The translations under genes and the position numbers were made by a program. From Albugo candida (lineage: Eukaryota; Oomycota; Peronosporomycetes; Albuginales; Albuginaceae), in NCBI GenBank assembly GCA_905220665.1, contig CAJNAR010000027.1:62001-126000 (forward strand): a DNA stretch of 64,000 nucleotides. Reading direction: 5' to 3'. Position 1 is the stretch's first letter, and every line of letters begins with the position of its first letter. Below the pieces are notes generated by a model, which had not been told where the DNA came from, did no database searches, and worked only from the letters and a program-made list of their open reading frames with translations. Of this stretch, positions 1 to 12,413 are shown piece after piece.

Positions 1-1285
1 TCAGAGATTCAACTCTAGCGCTAGGTGGCTTGGACAGTATTGATATCAAGTTGGAGAAGTGCATGATCATCATTCAGCTATCGTCGGACACTTCATCTAT
101 TCTTTTACTGTTTTAGTGCTATGACATGTCGAAAGAGTGATGATATGATATGATTGTAAAAGTGATTCGGTAGTAAGAACTTTCTGATTACTCGCTTGGA
201 GGGATACGCAACCTCGACCGATCCAAAAGTGTCTCGTTGGACAGCCTCATATCAGCGTCTTTCAGTCGCCTGAACAGCTATCCAATCAAAACCTATTCTT
301 ACGCGCTTCGCTTCCGTATACTAAATATGCGACAATTTTTGAACCGTGCTGTCTGACTTTATATTTTTATACTTTTGTTGTCTAAGCGGGACGTTGAAAC
401 GGTGGGGAAAAAGACAAGCTGCTCATATGTCTCTGTGAGCCCACTTTTCATCTATTATGTCCCACTTGTCTATATAATAACCACAGCTCGCGGATACATT
501 TGTCATTGTGTATACTGCACTGTCGCTTCCAGCTGTAAACCGTACGCATCTACGTCATCCATATCATCTAACACGTCAATTCGGTCTTGTACCAGTCACT
601 ATTTTACAACCTGCTAATTTGGACAACATGAGCTTTTCTTCTCTACCTTAAGCGAGTATCGAGCCTGGATAACGTTCATCCCATGATACGATGCTTCAAC
701 TACGTAAAACTGTGAGACACGTCCGTTTTGCTTAGCGCTTCTACCCGCTTCTTTATTACAGAAGTAGCTTGTGATTTAGCGGCCAATTTTTGGATATTCT
801 CATGCATTAGATACAGAAGCATTCCAAATCTACCGATAGTCGATCTTCAAACAGATTATTGAACATTCTACTACGTCTGATCTGATAAATGGTCACGACT
901 TGATCTTTTAATACAAGACGCGCGAGTCATCTGAGAGCTGAAGCCGATCTGTCAAATGGCAATCGGGACTTTCGTGCAAATCAACTTCAATGTTGAATTG
1001 TATCGACTATTGCCCTCTTGAAGTCGCATGTCGTCATCTGCCCTTGCTGTCAGTTGTTCACCACATCGATAGAAGCCAAACAACACCTTTGATGCAGCAA
1101 GAAGCTCTCAGAAGCCAAATACAACTGCGTGAGTGATGGTATCTTGATCATCGTAAGCGAATGCGTATCGTGTCAACACGATCAACCAAATCAACGACGA
1201 CAGTGAATGATATCAAAGGACAAACAACAACTTTATTCCAATTACAGATATACGATACTTCACATCAAATTGCCGATGCGATGAT

Positions 1286-1957
1286 TTAACAATAAAAAAA
1301 GTCACCAAATTGTCGTCCAAAGTAACATCGGGCGGGGTAGAATAGATGACCAAAACGTCGCCAGTACCAAATCGGATAGCGGTATCCATAACGGAATCCG
1401 AATCGGGGATGACTGAAACGGAAGCGGACACGAAAAGACGGTCCAAACGTTCCTTGTTCGGAATCTAAAGCGCTGTCTTCTCGCTGAATAGCTTCCAAAG
1501 CGCTAGCTTATTCCGAGTCCACCTCTTGTGGCATAATCAAAACGTCTCTATCATTGGGGAGCAACTCAACTCCAGCAGGAACCTGTTCGGCTGACTCTTT
1601 TTCGATTTCAGACTGCTTTTGCATGGCAATATTGTTACCAATAAATGCGATAGCATTATGTTGCAATGCCTTATTTTTGATCGCCAAAGCTGAAGAATCC
1701 TTCAATATAGTTACCCCTGCTACGTTAACGTCCTCGGCCTGTTCGTTCGACTCCTTCTTTATCTGAGAATTCTTTTGAACTGCCACATTGTTTCCAATCA
1801 ATGCGATGGCGTTATGTTGCAATGCTTTAGTTTTGATTGCTAAAGCTGAAGAATTCTTCAGCAGTGTAACTCCTGCGACATTGATGTCCTCATGTTGTGC
1901 TGATGCGATGAGGCATAGAGACGAGAGGAATTGTAGGAGGATCAGTGACTTCATCAT
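1286..1957 (-). pseudogene. Secreted two-repeat protein, copy with premature stop
   Basis: This is the paralogue of the intact gene at 28393-29064 and has exactly the same length (224 codons including the stop). The only disabling change seen is codon 150, where CAA in the intact copy is TAA here (1508-1510). Translation from the first ATG of the ATGATG pair would give 149 residues. These would keep the signal peptide and both tandem repeats but lose the C-terminal aromatic and arginine-rich tail. The frame stays open after the stop and ends at the same point as the intact copy. It could be a recent pseudogene or still make a short secreted protein. No function is known from sequence. Confidence 0.8.
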
Positions 1958-2136
1958 GCTAAAGTAATTGTATCTCTGATACACGAAGCAAAACCGAAAA
2001 TGGCAATCGAGTTGTGAATGTGATGATTCTGGGTGAAGATATCAGATTTCCTGGAGCATTCTTGTAGGTTTCTTACTTCTTCCAGGAATATTCTATGGAT
2101 ATGTAGATGTAGATAAGAGAGTTTTCGTTGAGACAT
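1954..2136 (-). other. 60-codon upstream ORF overlapping the next start (ATGA)
   Basis: A 60-codon frame lies directly upstream of the secreted-protein frame, and its TGA overlaps the downstream ATG. The arrangement is preserved in the partner copy at 28214-28396. It may be an upstream ORF in a leader, part of an unspliced leader, or chance. The encoded peptide resembles nothing I recognise. Confidence 0.3.
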
Positions 2137-2739
2137 GACCTACATAGCCATATTTGATTTCTGCTTGTATTAGGTGTGGAATTTTAACACCATGTAAATT
2201 TTGTAGTAAATCTTTGGTTGACAATGATATCGTCATTCCAAAAGCGCTAGACTCAAGTCCTCGCCACATTGAATAAAAGCTAATGCGCTTGAGTAATAGT
2301 ATTTTTTTCATTGATCTCAAGCATCAGTCGAGGTGTGAATTATAATCACGTGAGGGGCTACGTGTACTATTGCTCCGAACTCTGCTATTCGGAAGCGCAA
2401 TAATATTCTGTAAACAATATCGTGAAACCTAAAACAACGACAGCGTATTTTTTGAATACAATGTTTCCGTTAATCAAATGATGGCACATACATATTGATA
2501 GCATTTCATCACGTGTCAATGTAAAATGGATTCTTGATACTTTGTACGAGCTTCCTACAATACGATTCTCTGACTGTATAAAATCCTCATCTAATGGAGC
2601 GCATATATGCAGCAAAGTGCATAGAAATGTCACTGATTCGTTGATCAAGTAAACTCACAGAGATTGTCAAGAACGTTTAAGCGTGGAAAACTAAGGCATT
2701 ATGGAACGAAGGAGCATATACTGGTGATAATGCTTCCAG

Positions 2740-3419
2740 AAAAAAAGTCTGATTTTCCTTCTCGTATCAAAAATTCAGACGGAGTTATTTCGGAACTCCA
2801 TTTCGAATCAATGTAGTCGACATGTTCGAATATCTGATCGGAACGATTGCGACAACGTAGCGAGGGGTTTGGTGCAAATAGTATTGATCTGGCTCGCCTT
2901 CCTTGAGGATAGAATGACCAGAATTGAATCCTCCTGATCTTTTCAAAGTCGCAAAGCATTCTGTCGGAACAATAGACACCGGAAAGATGTGCCCATTTTA
3001 TTGGCAACAGAATAATCGATGAAAAAACCATTATGCAAGTACATGTTTTTCCAATCTCGAAGGCTTCATCGCCAAGTTCAACATCTGTCGTATAATGCAG
3101 CCAAGAATGCCACTCTGGTGGGATCTGATCGCCGTCGAAATTGTCGAATGAATCAATATGGTACTCATAGTATCGCTCTTGACCAGCGACTTCAGTTGGA
3201 TCTTCATAGTATTTATTCCCGAGACGATCTGTGCCCACATAATATCCAAATTTCTCATCGCCCATATTATATATCTGCCAAACGGTTCCCTTCACTCCGT
3301 ATCGATTGAGTTGGGTGTACTTCCGAGCTACTGCATAGAAGTGCTGCTTTTTATCAGATGGTTATTTTCTGTAGACTTGGCCGTATTCTGCTTTGCGCAC
3401 AAGGGAATAATGTCGCCAT
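2740..3419 (-). pseudogene. NDUFA12: Decayed NDUFA12 (complex I B17.2) copy
   Basis: The translated segment around 3040-3295 keeps the family core seen in the intact gene at 26225-26971, including KYYEDPTEVAG and IPPEWHSWLHYTTD. Three defects are visible. The N-terminal presequence region has a deletion that shifts the ATG (3419) out of frame and into an early stop. The intron donor GT of the intact gene is AT here. The start of exon 2 has lost about 40 bp, and the rest of exon 2 alternates between two frames (TLKR/LKEGEPDQYY in one, RCRNRSDQIFEHVDY in the other). This is clearly non-functional as complex I subunit B17.2. Confidence 0.85.
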
Positions 3420-3480
3420 TTCAATGATTCAATCCATGCGATTGGATGATAAGTCTCCATTGGGTACACTGCCATACTAC

Positions 3481-6400
3481 TTAAGTATTTAGAGACAGAT
3501 GGAAAAATATAATGCTGTAAACACCTGACGGAATTGGATTATCATATTTCAGGACTTGCTTTCTATGCAGACTACTGCTAAATACAAGGCTTCGATGTGT
3601 CCATAAGCTGATCTGTTAATTGGTGGCTCGGATTTGAATCCAAATTCGATTCTCAATGCGCATCCTTAGGAATCGTTTTTACTTGCAATAGACGGATTCA
3701 TGTGTCAAATTAGTAGAATATTGTTTGAATCAGATTGAAAAGCCGTACTAAAGCTTTTGTATAGGTCTCTCGGCCACGATGGACAGGTAGATCAATGCGC
3801 AAGGCAAAGATCTGGACAACAGTGTGATATTCGACTTGCCAAATAATTAGAATCGGGCTACTGGAGGATATCAATCCCCCGAAGAATGCTATCAGGTTTT
3901 CGTGTTTCGTCTCTGAGTAATTGAAAAGATACAAATATGGCTGGGATGTTCTCATATTCATGCGTGCATTAAGGCACCGCTTCGGATCTATCACTGCATG
4001 TTGGAGTAGCCACAGCCCTAAAGAAAATGTATGTCATATCTCAAGGGCTACAAACACTATGATATTCTAGATGTGATTCTTAGCTTGAGAATTAGTGGCA
4101 GTATGGTGAGCAGGGCTGAGATCTGTGTGAGTGAGATCATGAAAGTCTCATGTAACCCCACCTTACCATATCTTTAGTGTACATCTACACCCTCGCCCAG
4201 TGTAATGACGCTTGTGAACCACAACAAAATGCGAAAGAAAATCGACAAAAGATCTCAGCAGCATAAGTGATAGTAAATCCTATCACCAATGCAATTCAAA
4301 ATCATTTCAATCCATTAAACCTCCGAAACGGAAGATACTTTAGCGGAGTTCTTTAGAGTGACTATTGGAATGAATATAAATTGGATGAACGCTCTAAAGT
4401 TATTCGTTCAAAGAATTTGGATTATGGTCGTGGTCACTGGTCATGACGCAAACATCATTATCCAGGAGGAACGAGTACATCAATAAAGACGACTTCGGCT
4501 GAAGTAAGAACTGTAAAGCCATCAGATGTAAAACAAAAAAGAATCGGATCTGGTATATATAGAAATGTGAATGCCCGAAAAGAAGAAAGCGTGAGATTGT
4601 GCGTTAAAAGTATGTGTAAAACAATCTTTTTGTACCGATAGCCACTGAAATGCGATGCCGATCCCATTGTTTGCTTGAGGCATGTAATCTATCAATCTTA
4701 CATGTTCGGCCGCCTTCAATAGTCGACATTATAGCTTCGTTCCTGACTTTCGATAATATGGAGATATATCGGGTATCATGCTCATGAAAGTTGCCTGGAT
4801 TCGCTCTCCTTGAAATAGGACATCTCCTGTCATAACAATGAAAATTACTTCATCATAGCTCTGCTTACGGCAATAAGTGTCGTCAAACACGGGAGTCGTT
4901 GAGTAGCCCAGCATCGGCAATCTCACGTATTTCATATTCGATGTCAGAACTCCTCTTGGACTGAGACCTGTGCAGCTTCATAAAATACCATAAACTGTTT
5001 AATGCTCTTTCAAAATAAAAAAGTTCGTGTCAATTGCTGGGTTGATTCTTGCAGTTGTACGCACATTCCAATGTCAAAAACTAAACGAAATTATCAGTAG
5101 TAATTAGCATGCCAATGATTCGGAAAGGCGACGATATAATAAGGATAAGCACGTTCTCAATTTCAGTCATCACGGTATGTCTGCACCATCTAACAATAAA
5201 AGGGAATCCGTCGTGCTGAGCTTTGGGTAATGTGTTAGTTGCTTGGTAAGTACCAGTACCGGTCATGTTTTTACAGCAGGTATACGCACGGCGGATGCTT
5301 TCAAAAGAATCAAATCTTCTATATGATCTTCAAGCACACTCCGAGTAATGTGGCAGTTAGAAACTGGCTTCCTAATCGGCTTTCGAGGGCTTCACCGCAC
5401 TTAAAAGACCCATCTTTCATCTTTGAATGTACGCAACAGAATGTGTGAACAATCTTCAGATCATTGGATGTGATGAGAAGAAGAATTGGAGCCTTAAAAT
5501 CGTTCATGCATTTGAAAACCGTGCCCTATGGTAGCCGTGCGTTACAGGATGCTAGCAAGATTTTCCAACATGCAAATATTCTTATACTTAAAATGGAACA
5601 CAAAACAACATGGAGTAAACAAGATTGACGATGTCCATTGTCTTTCCCGAACGCCTTGTGAACTTCATGTGACGATAGCTCAAATATGATTCGTGAGACA
5701 TCCACGTCAATTTTAGACCCTAAGGCGTTGGAACTTATTGACTGCGTACAACAATAGCAGATTGCAAAATATCTTTTGGATGTCCCCGCAATCTTCGAAA
5801 CTACTGCGATATAAGGTTGGCATCCGTCCTTGATCTGGACAACGACGACCAACGTCAGGTTGTATGTCTTTGAAATTATGGTAGTGAGGTCCCCTCGAAC
5901 TCTGACTTCTCTCTTTTTATGCATTGCGAAGTGCCTTCAGAGCCACCAGCCCACATCTGGATGCCTTGTGAGTGTCGACATCGACATAAGAAAGCGGGAA
6001 AATGCGAGAACACATCTTCTCGCTGGATATAGGCTTATGAAATGTGGCAACAATCTTATTGCAACAAACGCCGTCAGTACTACATGCAGCAACCCGTGTG
6101 TGATCTCACTGCAATTGAGTACTGAATTATGAAGCTGTTTATCGTGATCCAAGTTGTATGGTTTTCACCCAGCAGACGACACGGCTTTCGAAGAAAAAGA
6201 AAGCATTTGGAAATAGGCTGAACAGTAAGGAAAAGCCAAACATATCTGTTTTGGCTGAAAAAAGGTGCTAGGCCGTCTATTCACAAAGCTAATACAGAGT
6301 GTCCACTTGACGATTGGCATCATCACTTATATCAGGCTAGCAAGCAACGAGATTTGTTGGAAAGCAATCCAGAGCAACGGGAATTTATCCGATGTTCCCA

Positions 6401-6589
6401 TATTGGTCATGTCGAGAGGGGTTTGAAGCCGAACGTATTCGAGTATATACGGCTACATTAAGTCATTTTTACAGTTTCTACTACCGATCAGCCAGGATCT
6501 ATGCCCTCAGCCTTCGAGTATAAACATGTAGCACGATTATGGCTGGGACTACTCCCAACTGGTTTCAGGACGAAATTGAAAGTTATCAC
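3481..6589. other. No assignable gene
   Basis: Several short open frames have coding-like composition on the minus strand (3710-3994, 4458-4935, 5319-5507, 5526-5924), but stops and frame changes interrupt them. I could not join them into a spliced gene or recognise a family. They may be remnants of an intron-rich gene. No repeat or element boundary was seen. Confidence 0.4.
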
Positions 6590-6890
6590 GAATATTGTAT
6601 AAATAATGGCTTGTACGGCAGGAGTTGACTTCCACTTCGTACGAAGCGATAGTAAATCTGAATTGTTCGACCAGCGATCGGTAACTTTGGCAATCCCAGC
6701 ACTCTCCGTGATATATGTCACATTTGTTGCGCACATTCGATACTGTCAGCGGGAGTCGTACGATCAAAACGAGCGCGCCAGCTGGGTAAAGTGCTGAATC
6801 AACTCGGCAATTCAGGAACCTACCCGGTTTTTGTAAGCAGTTAACGATCGTAGCGCGAGTACGACAGGAGAAGTTCAAGTGCTGGTGCAA
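6590..6890 (+). mobile_element. 3' fragment of a LINE related to the one at 11064-18123
   Basis: The translated plus strand at 6606-6797 resembles the C-terminal end of ORF2 of the large LINE, including the shared stretch LFD(Q/H)RS followed by (V/T)PALSVIY.TF.AH(I/V)RY. Similarity continues about 90 bp past the stop. Nothing upstream matches the endonuclease or reverse transcriptase, so this is a short 5'-truncated or decayed insertion. It is too diverged to give target-site duplications by eye. Confidence 0.75.
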
Positions 6891-7799
6891 CTTGAATTTA
6901 GAGTTACCTGAGAGGCTACATTCGGCCTACTGTGACGAGAATGATATTGGGGAGTTTACTCTGCACAATTAAAATTTATTACACCTGGACATATCCTAGT
7001 AGAATTGTGGGATAAGGAAGTTGCAATATGATGTGTAAACGACAGGATGGCATATCACCAACTGCCACAGGTAGGCAGGATTTCTATTTAGGTAGTCTTA
7101 ATCATTATGGGAAGCATAGTATAGGCTCTAGAGGTTAGGCTGCGTCAACAACGAATGGACAGAAGATGGTTCGTGCGAGAAACGAGCACTTCATTCTAGT
7201 TTTGGTACAATTGACCATTTTGAACGTGTGGGCATTCCTGAAAAGTAACCTGTTCTTCTTGACGCCCAACAGCTTAACTTCACCAGAATCTGGTGGCCGG
7301 CTAAGAAAAATGGGGAAATCCCCAGTAGCTAAATGTGGCGTCTGCAACATCGCATGGAATGGTATCCTTTGAATAAGCCTAGAATCTTTGATACGCAAAA
7401 ACCTGCGTACGCGGAGCAAGAAAGGCGAACGTGGCAAAAGAACCCATCAGTTTGCGCGTTTCAAGTCAATTTTGGACTTCTGCTTGCTCGATTTCGTCAA
7501 CTGATGAGTGCAAAGTATTTTGATTCCGATTTCGTAGAGCAAGAAGCTTCAGCGAAATATGATTGATCCATAGGCGATACGGGGAAAACCACATCAATGC
7601 CAAAAGAGTCGAAGTCCGGCTCAGTAGGCTCGATTTCTTACAATAAGATATGTGCGATAAAGCACCGCCATGAGATAAAAGGGAGATATATCATAGAGCT
7701 ACTAAATTTACAGGTGGTGAAGATAGCACAGGGATTGCGCATGCATACACGCCTGGCACCATTTGGGTTATAGTTTAGAGGATGCGGTCATCTATAGCC
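6891..7799. other. No assignable gene
   Basis: Short plus-strand frames at 7166-7372 and 7333-7566 overlap and contain a CxxC pair. They have no recognisable domain and no upstream exon that I can support. Confidence 0.35.
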
Positions 7800-10780
7800 C
7801 GGCTATTATGTGTTTCAATGTAAAACCAATGCACTCATCGGCAACAGTTCGTGCTCATGGTTACGTCCTAGTGTATCAGCGATTGATTGAGCTATAGCCA
7901 AAGAGGTAGAAAAAGGCTATGTAATACGTCTGTTCTGGCTAGAAATAGAACACGATCTGTATCAAGTAATTGCAGCTATACATTGATCTGTGGAGAAGAA
8001 ACTTCCACTAAACACTATGGAAAAATTATTCCTGTACATCAACAAATGCGATAGGATACGCTGATGTGACTTCGCAGACTCTAGGAACGATCATGAGACA
8101 TGACGTACACACTCGCGAGTTGGTGATCATAAATGACTTTTTTCGGATGCGGTTCGGACGGACATGAATGAATGTGGTAGGAGCCAAAACTTCTTGAAGA
8201 AGGGCTCTGTTAGGACATCCCTACTTGGACAATTTTGTAGGCTGTGAAGACAGACTGTTCTAGCGGAATGTAGTGAACGAATCTGGCCTCAGGTAGCATT
8301 TTTGCTCACGTTACAGGTGTAATCGATCTGCATGATAGACGACACGATAAGAGACAACGGAGAGCAATCGCGAAAGGAAACGGTTCTCACACAGGGATCA
8401 GAAATGGTGTCATGATCCGACGACCTGCTGTATCAGCAGTCTACAGCATCAACCACTCTCACGACCGCAAAAAGCGACAATTCGACAGTGGAATGAAGGG
8501 CGTTACGCGATGAGGCACTCATAATAACCGATGGTGCCTATTTTTATTTTCAAGCAGCATCCAGCGATCGTTTACCAAAGCAAAATTTCGGTAAACACGG
8601 GTAGAAGCCATGAAAAAGACTCTTGCTCGCCGAGCGCTATGGGGCTGATCGGATACTGTGTATGCAAAGATGCTCATCAAGCTACCGACAGATAATGGTG
8701 TGCTGTATCACACAAGTGACTTTTAGGCGCTCGAAGAATTGATAGAAGAGACTCAAGCAGCTTGCAGTATGCAGACGCCAAAAGCCGCGCACTTGTAGAA
8801 GTTGACTTTGAGACGATAAAAGATTTCATAACTAACTTCGGTGGTTCACTTAATACTGAGAGGAGGGAATCGCTGCTATCACGTCGACTTATGAGCAATT
8901 GGAATGCCCAGAAAACAATGAAAATAATTGTATTCCATACCAACGAGCAGAGCCTCATGAATAGGAAATATAAACTGGGCGTTGCTCTTTGCGGGGAATA
9001 AAAGAAGACATCCTGAATGAAGCATGTATGAGCTAATAAACGCACTTGATCAGCGAGAGATGAATGACCAACAAAAGAGTTCTTACTGTTTAAACAAAGA
9101 TTTTTCACTAGACCTTCAAGGAAGCCACAAGGGGATGTCCACCTTTAAGCGTTCGAGTAGGAAACACATATCGCCATAAGGGATGTAATGCACAATATAT
9201 GCGCAAGAAGATCGGATCAAATTGAAGGAAGAACGCGAAAGCAGCAGCCAGTGGAAGCAATCCAGGTGCCAATCGATTTAGGAATTGATTATTTTTTTGA
9301 CGTTAATCGTCAAGTCGCGACTATCTCGAACCAACTGAGGATGAATGACAACTTTAATGTCTGAGTAGGAACCACATAGATCGCAAGGGATACTGCTTTT
9401 GCTTTGTCAAGAATTATGTAGCCCTCAACAGACACGCGACGAATTTACCGAGAAAAGTCTTTTTTAATAGCAACAACCAGGGTTGCCTTTTGGCCCAAAG
9501 CACGATGCAGGAAATTGTCTCATAGCAAATATCTCCTCTTGGAATAGAATCATGTGTCCTCATATTCTGATAACGCATCGTTTCAAGTGCTGTTGAAATG
9601 TATTTCTGAACAAGGGGGTGCTTTGTCAGATTATGTTACGAGATATCTGCTCTTCTTGAAAACACGAAAAGTTGTACCGTGGAAAATGTGTCGAAATCAA
9701 AGTCCAGGGAAGGTTGGTTTCGCGTTGTGGACTTTTTGATTGGCTATTAAGAATACGTGGAATCTCAATACTGACTGAACGGTCATTTTCAGTCGTTGGC
9801 GAACCAATCTTTTTATCCAAATCAAGTCAATAAAATCATCGCATGTTGGCGCTTCTCGCTCTGACCGTATATATATATAACGCTGAGGGAGTTGAATTGT
9901 AACTGCACTTGAGCAGGCTCCTCCATGAACAAAATGGCATTATATAAGCGACAAACCAATAGGTATTTTGATGTTTCTAGTGTGGAAAATATTTTTTGAC
10001 AGAGAAGTTCGACTCGACCATGAAAGGCTGAAATACTTCACTAATTGCACTCTCTCCAACGGAGGAGACCCTTACTATCTCATTTTGCAATGACGCGATC
10101 CAAATATCGAACACAGAGTATAATCTAATCGCGATACCTTTATTAGAGCCATGGAAAGAGTTGACTTAGCTCAGGGAGTTCACAAAATGATGTGACGTGT
10201 CAATGCCGTGATATCGAGTCCAGTATAAAGCCGAGGTTGAATCCGGGACGAAAGGATTCTGTCTGCGTTAAAATAAAATTCCTGAGAAGAATTCTCGAAT
10301 GCATTGTTTGAGAAGGAACATTGGTTTGCGCTGCCATGCTGTTTTAAAAAGTATTCCAGAGGGATACAGTAGCTGCTAAACACGCCCATGCAATCCTTTA
10401 CGTCCTATTCACTTGCCAGAAGATTCAAGTTTTAGAAGTAAAATGACGTGAATAAGGCGATCTCTTACACAAAAATGATTTATAGAGTTTATTGAGAAGC
10501 TTCACGATGCTTAAAACGAAGAAAAATTGTCTCGTTAGCCTTTGTCTCTCAAGGTAAGCTTGTTGCATTTGAGAATACTGGTTTCGTTTTGTATTGTTGG
10601 AGCAACTTGCTAGCATTCTTCCACTCTTTCATGCAATGATAATTGAGATTATGTTTTATGAAGCTGGAGATGTTACATAGCTTGCTCACATCCTGTTGTA
10701 AATATCTTCAAATACACTTTGTTTCCACCTATTAATTTCCATTTTCATTTTCATTCACGTGAACAGCTTTCCTTTACAGC

Positions 10781-10921
10781 TCATTTGCTACAAACAGATT
10801 CAACATCCTTCACGTCTGCTACTGCTATCACGTTATTTTTTGGTATTTGGTTGCTCCCTGCTGTATCCGAAAATTTGTCTTGGGCATCTGCCGATTTTAG
10901 ATAATCTTCGGAAGCTGGCAT
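10781..10921 (-). other. 46-codon ORF kept in both B arms
   Basis: This frame starts MPASEDYLKSADAQDKF and ends at a TGA present at the same codon in the partner at 34042-34182. The two 46-residue products differ at only two positions that I can see (K/N and S/T), and no frameshift separates them. Just after the TGA the frame continues for about nine codons in both. It could be a true short peptide, an exon of a larger gene, or a recently duplicated remnant. I recognise no domain. Confidence 0.4.
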
Positions 10922-10988
10922 AGGTCTAGGATCCTTATCTCCTTACAAGTAAGCAAACTTAGTTCACACGGCATTTCTCTGATGTAAA

Positions 10989-11049
10989 ATGAGCTTCCTG
11001 TTTCGTAGTTTTTCTCGTAGATTTCAAACATATAGACGTGATTTTTACT
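10989..11049 (+). other. Possible first exon ending at a GTAAGT donor
   Basis: ATG is followed by about 20 Arg, Phe and Ser-rich codons (MSFLFRSFSRRFQTYRRDFY). The frame then reaches a perfect-looking donor GTAAGT at 11051. The composition resembles a mitochondrial presequence. The LINE is inserted immediately downstream, inside the would-be intron. In the B' copy the same exon carries a 1-base deletion and is out of frame. No convincing exon 2 was found. Confidence 0.25.
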
Positions 11050-11063
11050 GGTAAGTAGCTCAG
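11050..11063 (+). repeat. LINE target-site duplication, left copy
   Basis: The 14 bp GGTAAGTAGCTCAG is repeated exactly at 18124-18137. It occurs once in the un-inserted B' arm (reverse complement at 33901-33914). Confidence 0.92.
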
Positions 11064-11292
11064 TTGAAGGTGTCTATATTACCAGAATTAGACTAACTGA
11101 CTTCTCTAGTTGCCTAGGCTATCTTAAATAACATATATACATATAAAAACGTTTCGCAAAATACCTGTGAGAGATGATAATATGTCCCTCGTTGCTAGTA
11201 CTGCAGTGCGGTAGCGTCCACCGCTACAGTACGAGCGTGTATCCATCGTGTAACGGATAAATGTTGAAAGTTGTAAAAAGTTGAAAAAATAT

Positions 11293-11403
11293 GGTCCAAA
11301 ACTACCGTGTGTTGTAAAAGGGTCCAAAAGTACCGTGAGTTGTAAAACGGTCCAACGTACCGTGGGTTGTAAGATGGTCCAAAGTACCGTATTGTGCGCA
11401 ATG
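11293..11403 (-). repeat. Minisatellite in the LINE 3' region, about four units of 27-28 bp
   Basis: Units begin with GGTCCAA at 11293, 11321, 11349 and 11376, giving a spacing of 28, 28 and 27 bp. Each contains TACCGTG or a close variant. They lie downstream of the ORF2 stop and are part of the element's 3' untranslated region. Confidence 0.8.
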
Positions 11404-11444
11404 GTGTGCGCCACACTACGGTGAGTATAACCAGCCAACTAGGA

Positions 11445-12413
11445 CTAGGATCCGAGTTGCACTTGCCGTTCCACTCGCCTGTGCCGGACCCGCAGCAATG
11501 ATCTTCGACTTCTGAAAAATCCACCAAATGATCCTTGCTTTGCGAGTTGATTCAGTACCTTTGCAAGCCGAATGCGTTCCTCTTGGTCGTAACACTGTCT
11601 TCGAAAGTACCGAACGTGCGCACCAAACGTGGTGTAGATCACGGAAAGTGCTGGAACTGTCGGAGTTGCTGATCGATGATCGAACAAACGACGATTCCGA
11701 TCTGTCCAGACGAAGTGCAGTATCACCGCTTGCAATGCAAGCCACAAATCCGATATAATTGCTAAATATTCTTTCCAATCCGACCGTAGTGTTGGTACGA
11801 TTGCACATGCAATATGCGTCCAACGTGGTCGAGAGGAGAAAAACTGATCCCAACTAGGGAGTAACTCCCTCCATAACTGTGCCGTGTGATCGCACTCTAA
11901 AAAGAGATGTTGGTCAGATTCCACTGCCCCACACGAAGGCTGCGTGCACAATATGATGTCGGGCTGAATGTCCTTTAAGAACCAGAAACGAGATCGAACT
12001 GGCAATATCCGAAAGGCGAGACAAAACTGTAAATCCTCGAAAGTTGGTAGTACACGTTTTCGAAGATGCCGTGATGTAGCCATAAAAGTTCGAACTCGTT
12101 CTGAATCCAGTGCGTCCGATCTCTCCCGTGATGACCAATGTGTCGACATCGGATGACTCTTGGTTGGTTCGGGAGGTTTCCAGACGATTCGTGAGAGATG
12201 TGAGCGTGAAATAGATGGAAAATAAAGTTTCCTTTCCGTGCTTGTTACTCCCACATAAAATGATCTGCCACTTGTGGTTGGTATAATCCAAGTGATGAGA
12301 CCAATCGTCGAGTGGACACGATGAAGAATCTGAGTGACTTCATTGTAAAGTCGACTCAGCAACTTTTCTTCAGACATATCCGATGTGTTCAGCTCTTCGT
12401 CGTTGTAATACAT
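11445..12413 (-). pseudogene. LINE ORF2 C-terminal region (zf-RVT-like)
   Basis: This frame follows the reverse transcriptase after a frame change near 12400 and overlaps the RT frame by about 25 bp. It contains a Cys/His cluster near residues 155-180 (ILCTQPSCG, then ESDQHLFLECDHTAQLW), typical of the zinc-binding region after RT in plant and oomycete L1-type elements. The rest is rich in Trp and Arg. As a separate frame it would not be translated from a normal start. It is best read as the end of ORF2 displaced by an indel. Confidence 0.85.

Larger units (their letters stand above)
1..3480 (+). repeat. Duplicated block A (inverted partner at 26140-30380)
   Basis: Reverse-complement similarity to 26140-30380 runs through nearly the whole block. 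It covers the NDUFA12 pseudogene, the secreted-protein pseudogene and about 1.3 kb of flanking sequence to the window edge. Genes in this arm are on the minus strand and are broken, whereas the partner copies are intact. The arms differ by many substitutions and small indels, and the interval 2400-2700 does not match the 27000-27940 interval of the partner. Positions 1-1200 show no gene; the block may continue to the left of the window. Boundaries were judged by eye and may be off by tens of bases. Confidence 0.85.

Noticed and set aside
3019..3427. Plus-strand frames over the dead NDUFA12
   Set aside because: They are antisense to the recognisable NDUFA12 remnant; the same antisense frames exist over the intact gene.
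4458..4935. Possible Fringe-like glycosyltransferase (DEVIFIVMTGDVLFQGERI)
   Set aside because: One suggestive stretch only; no DxD motif or donor-binding region could be placed, so no call was made.
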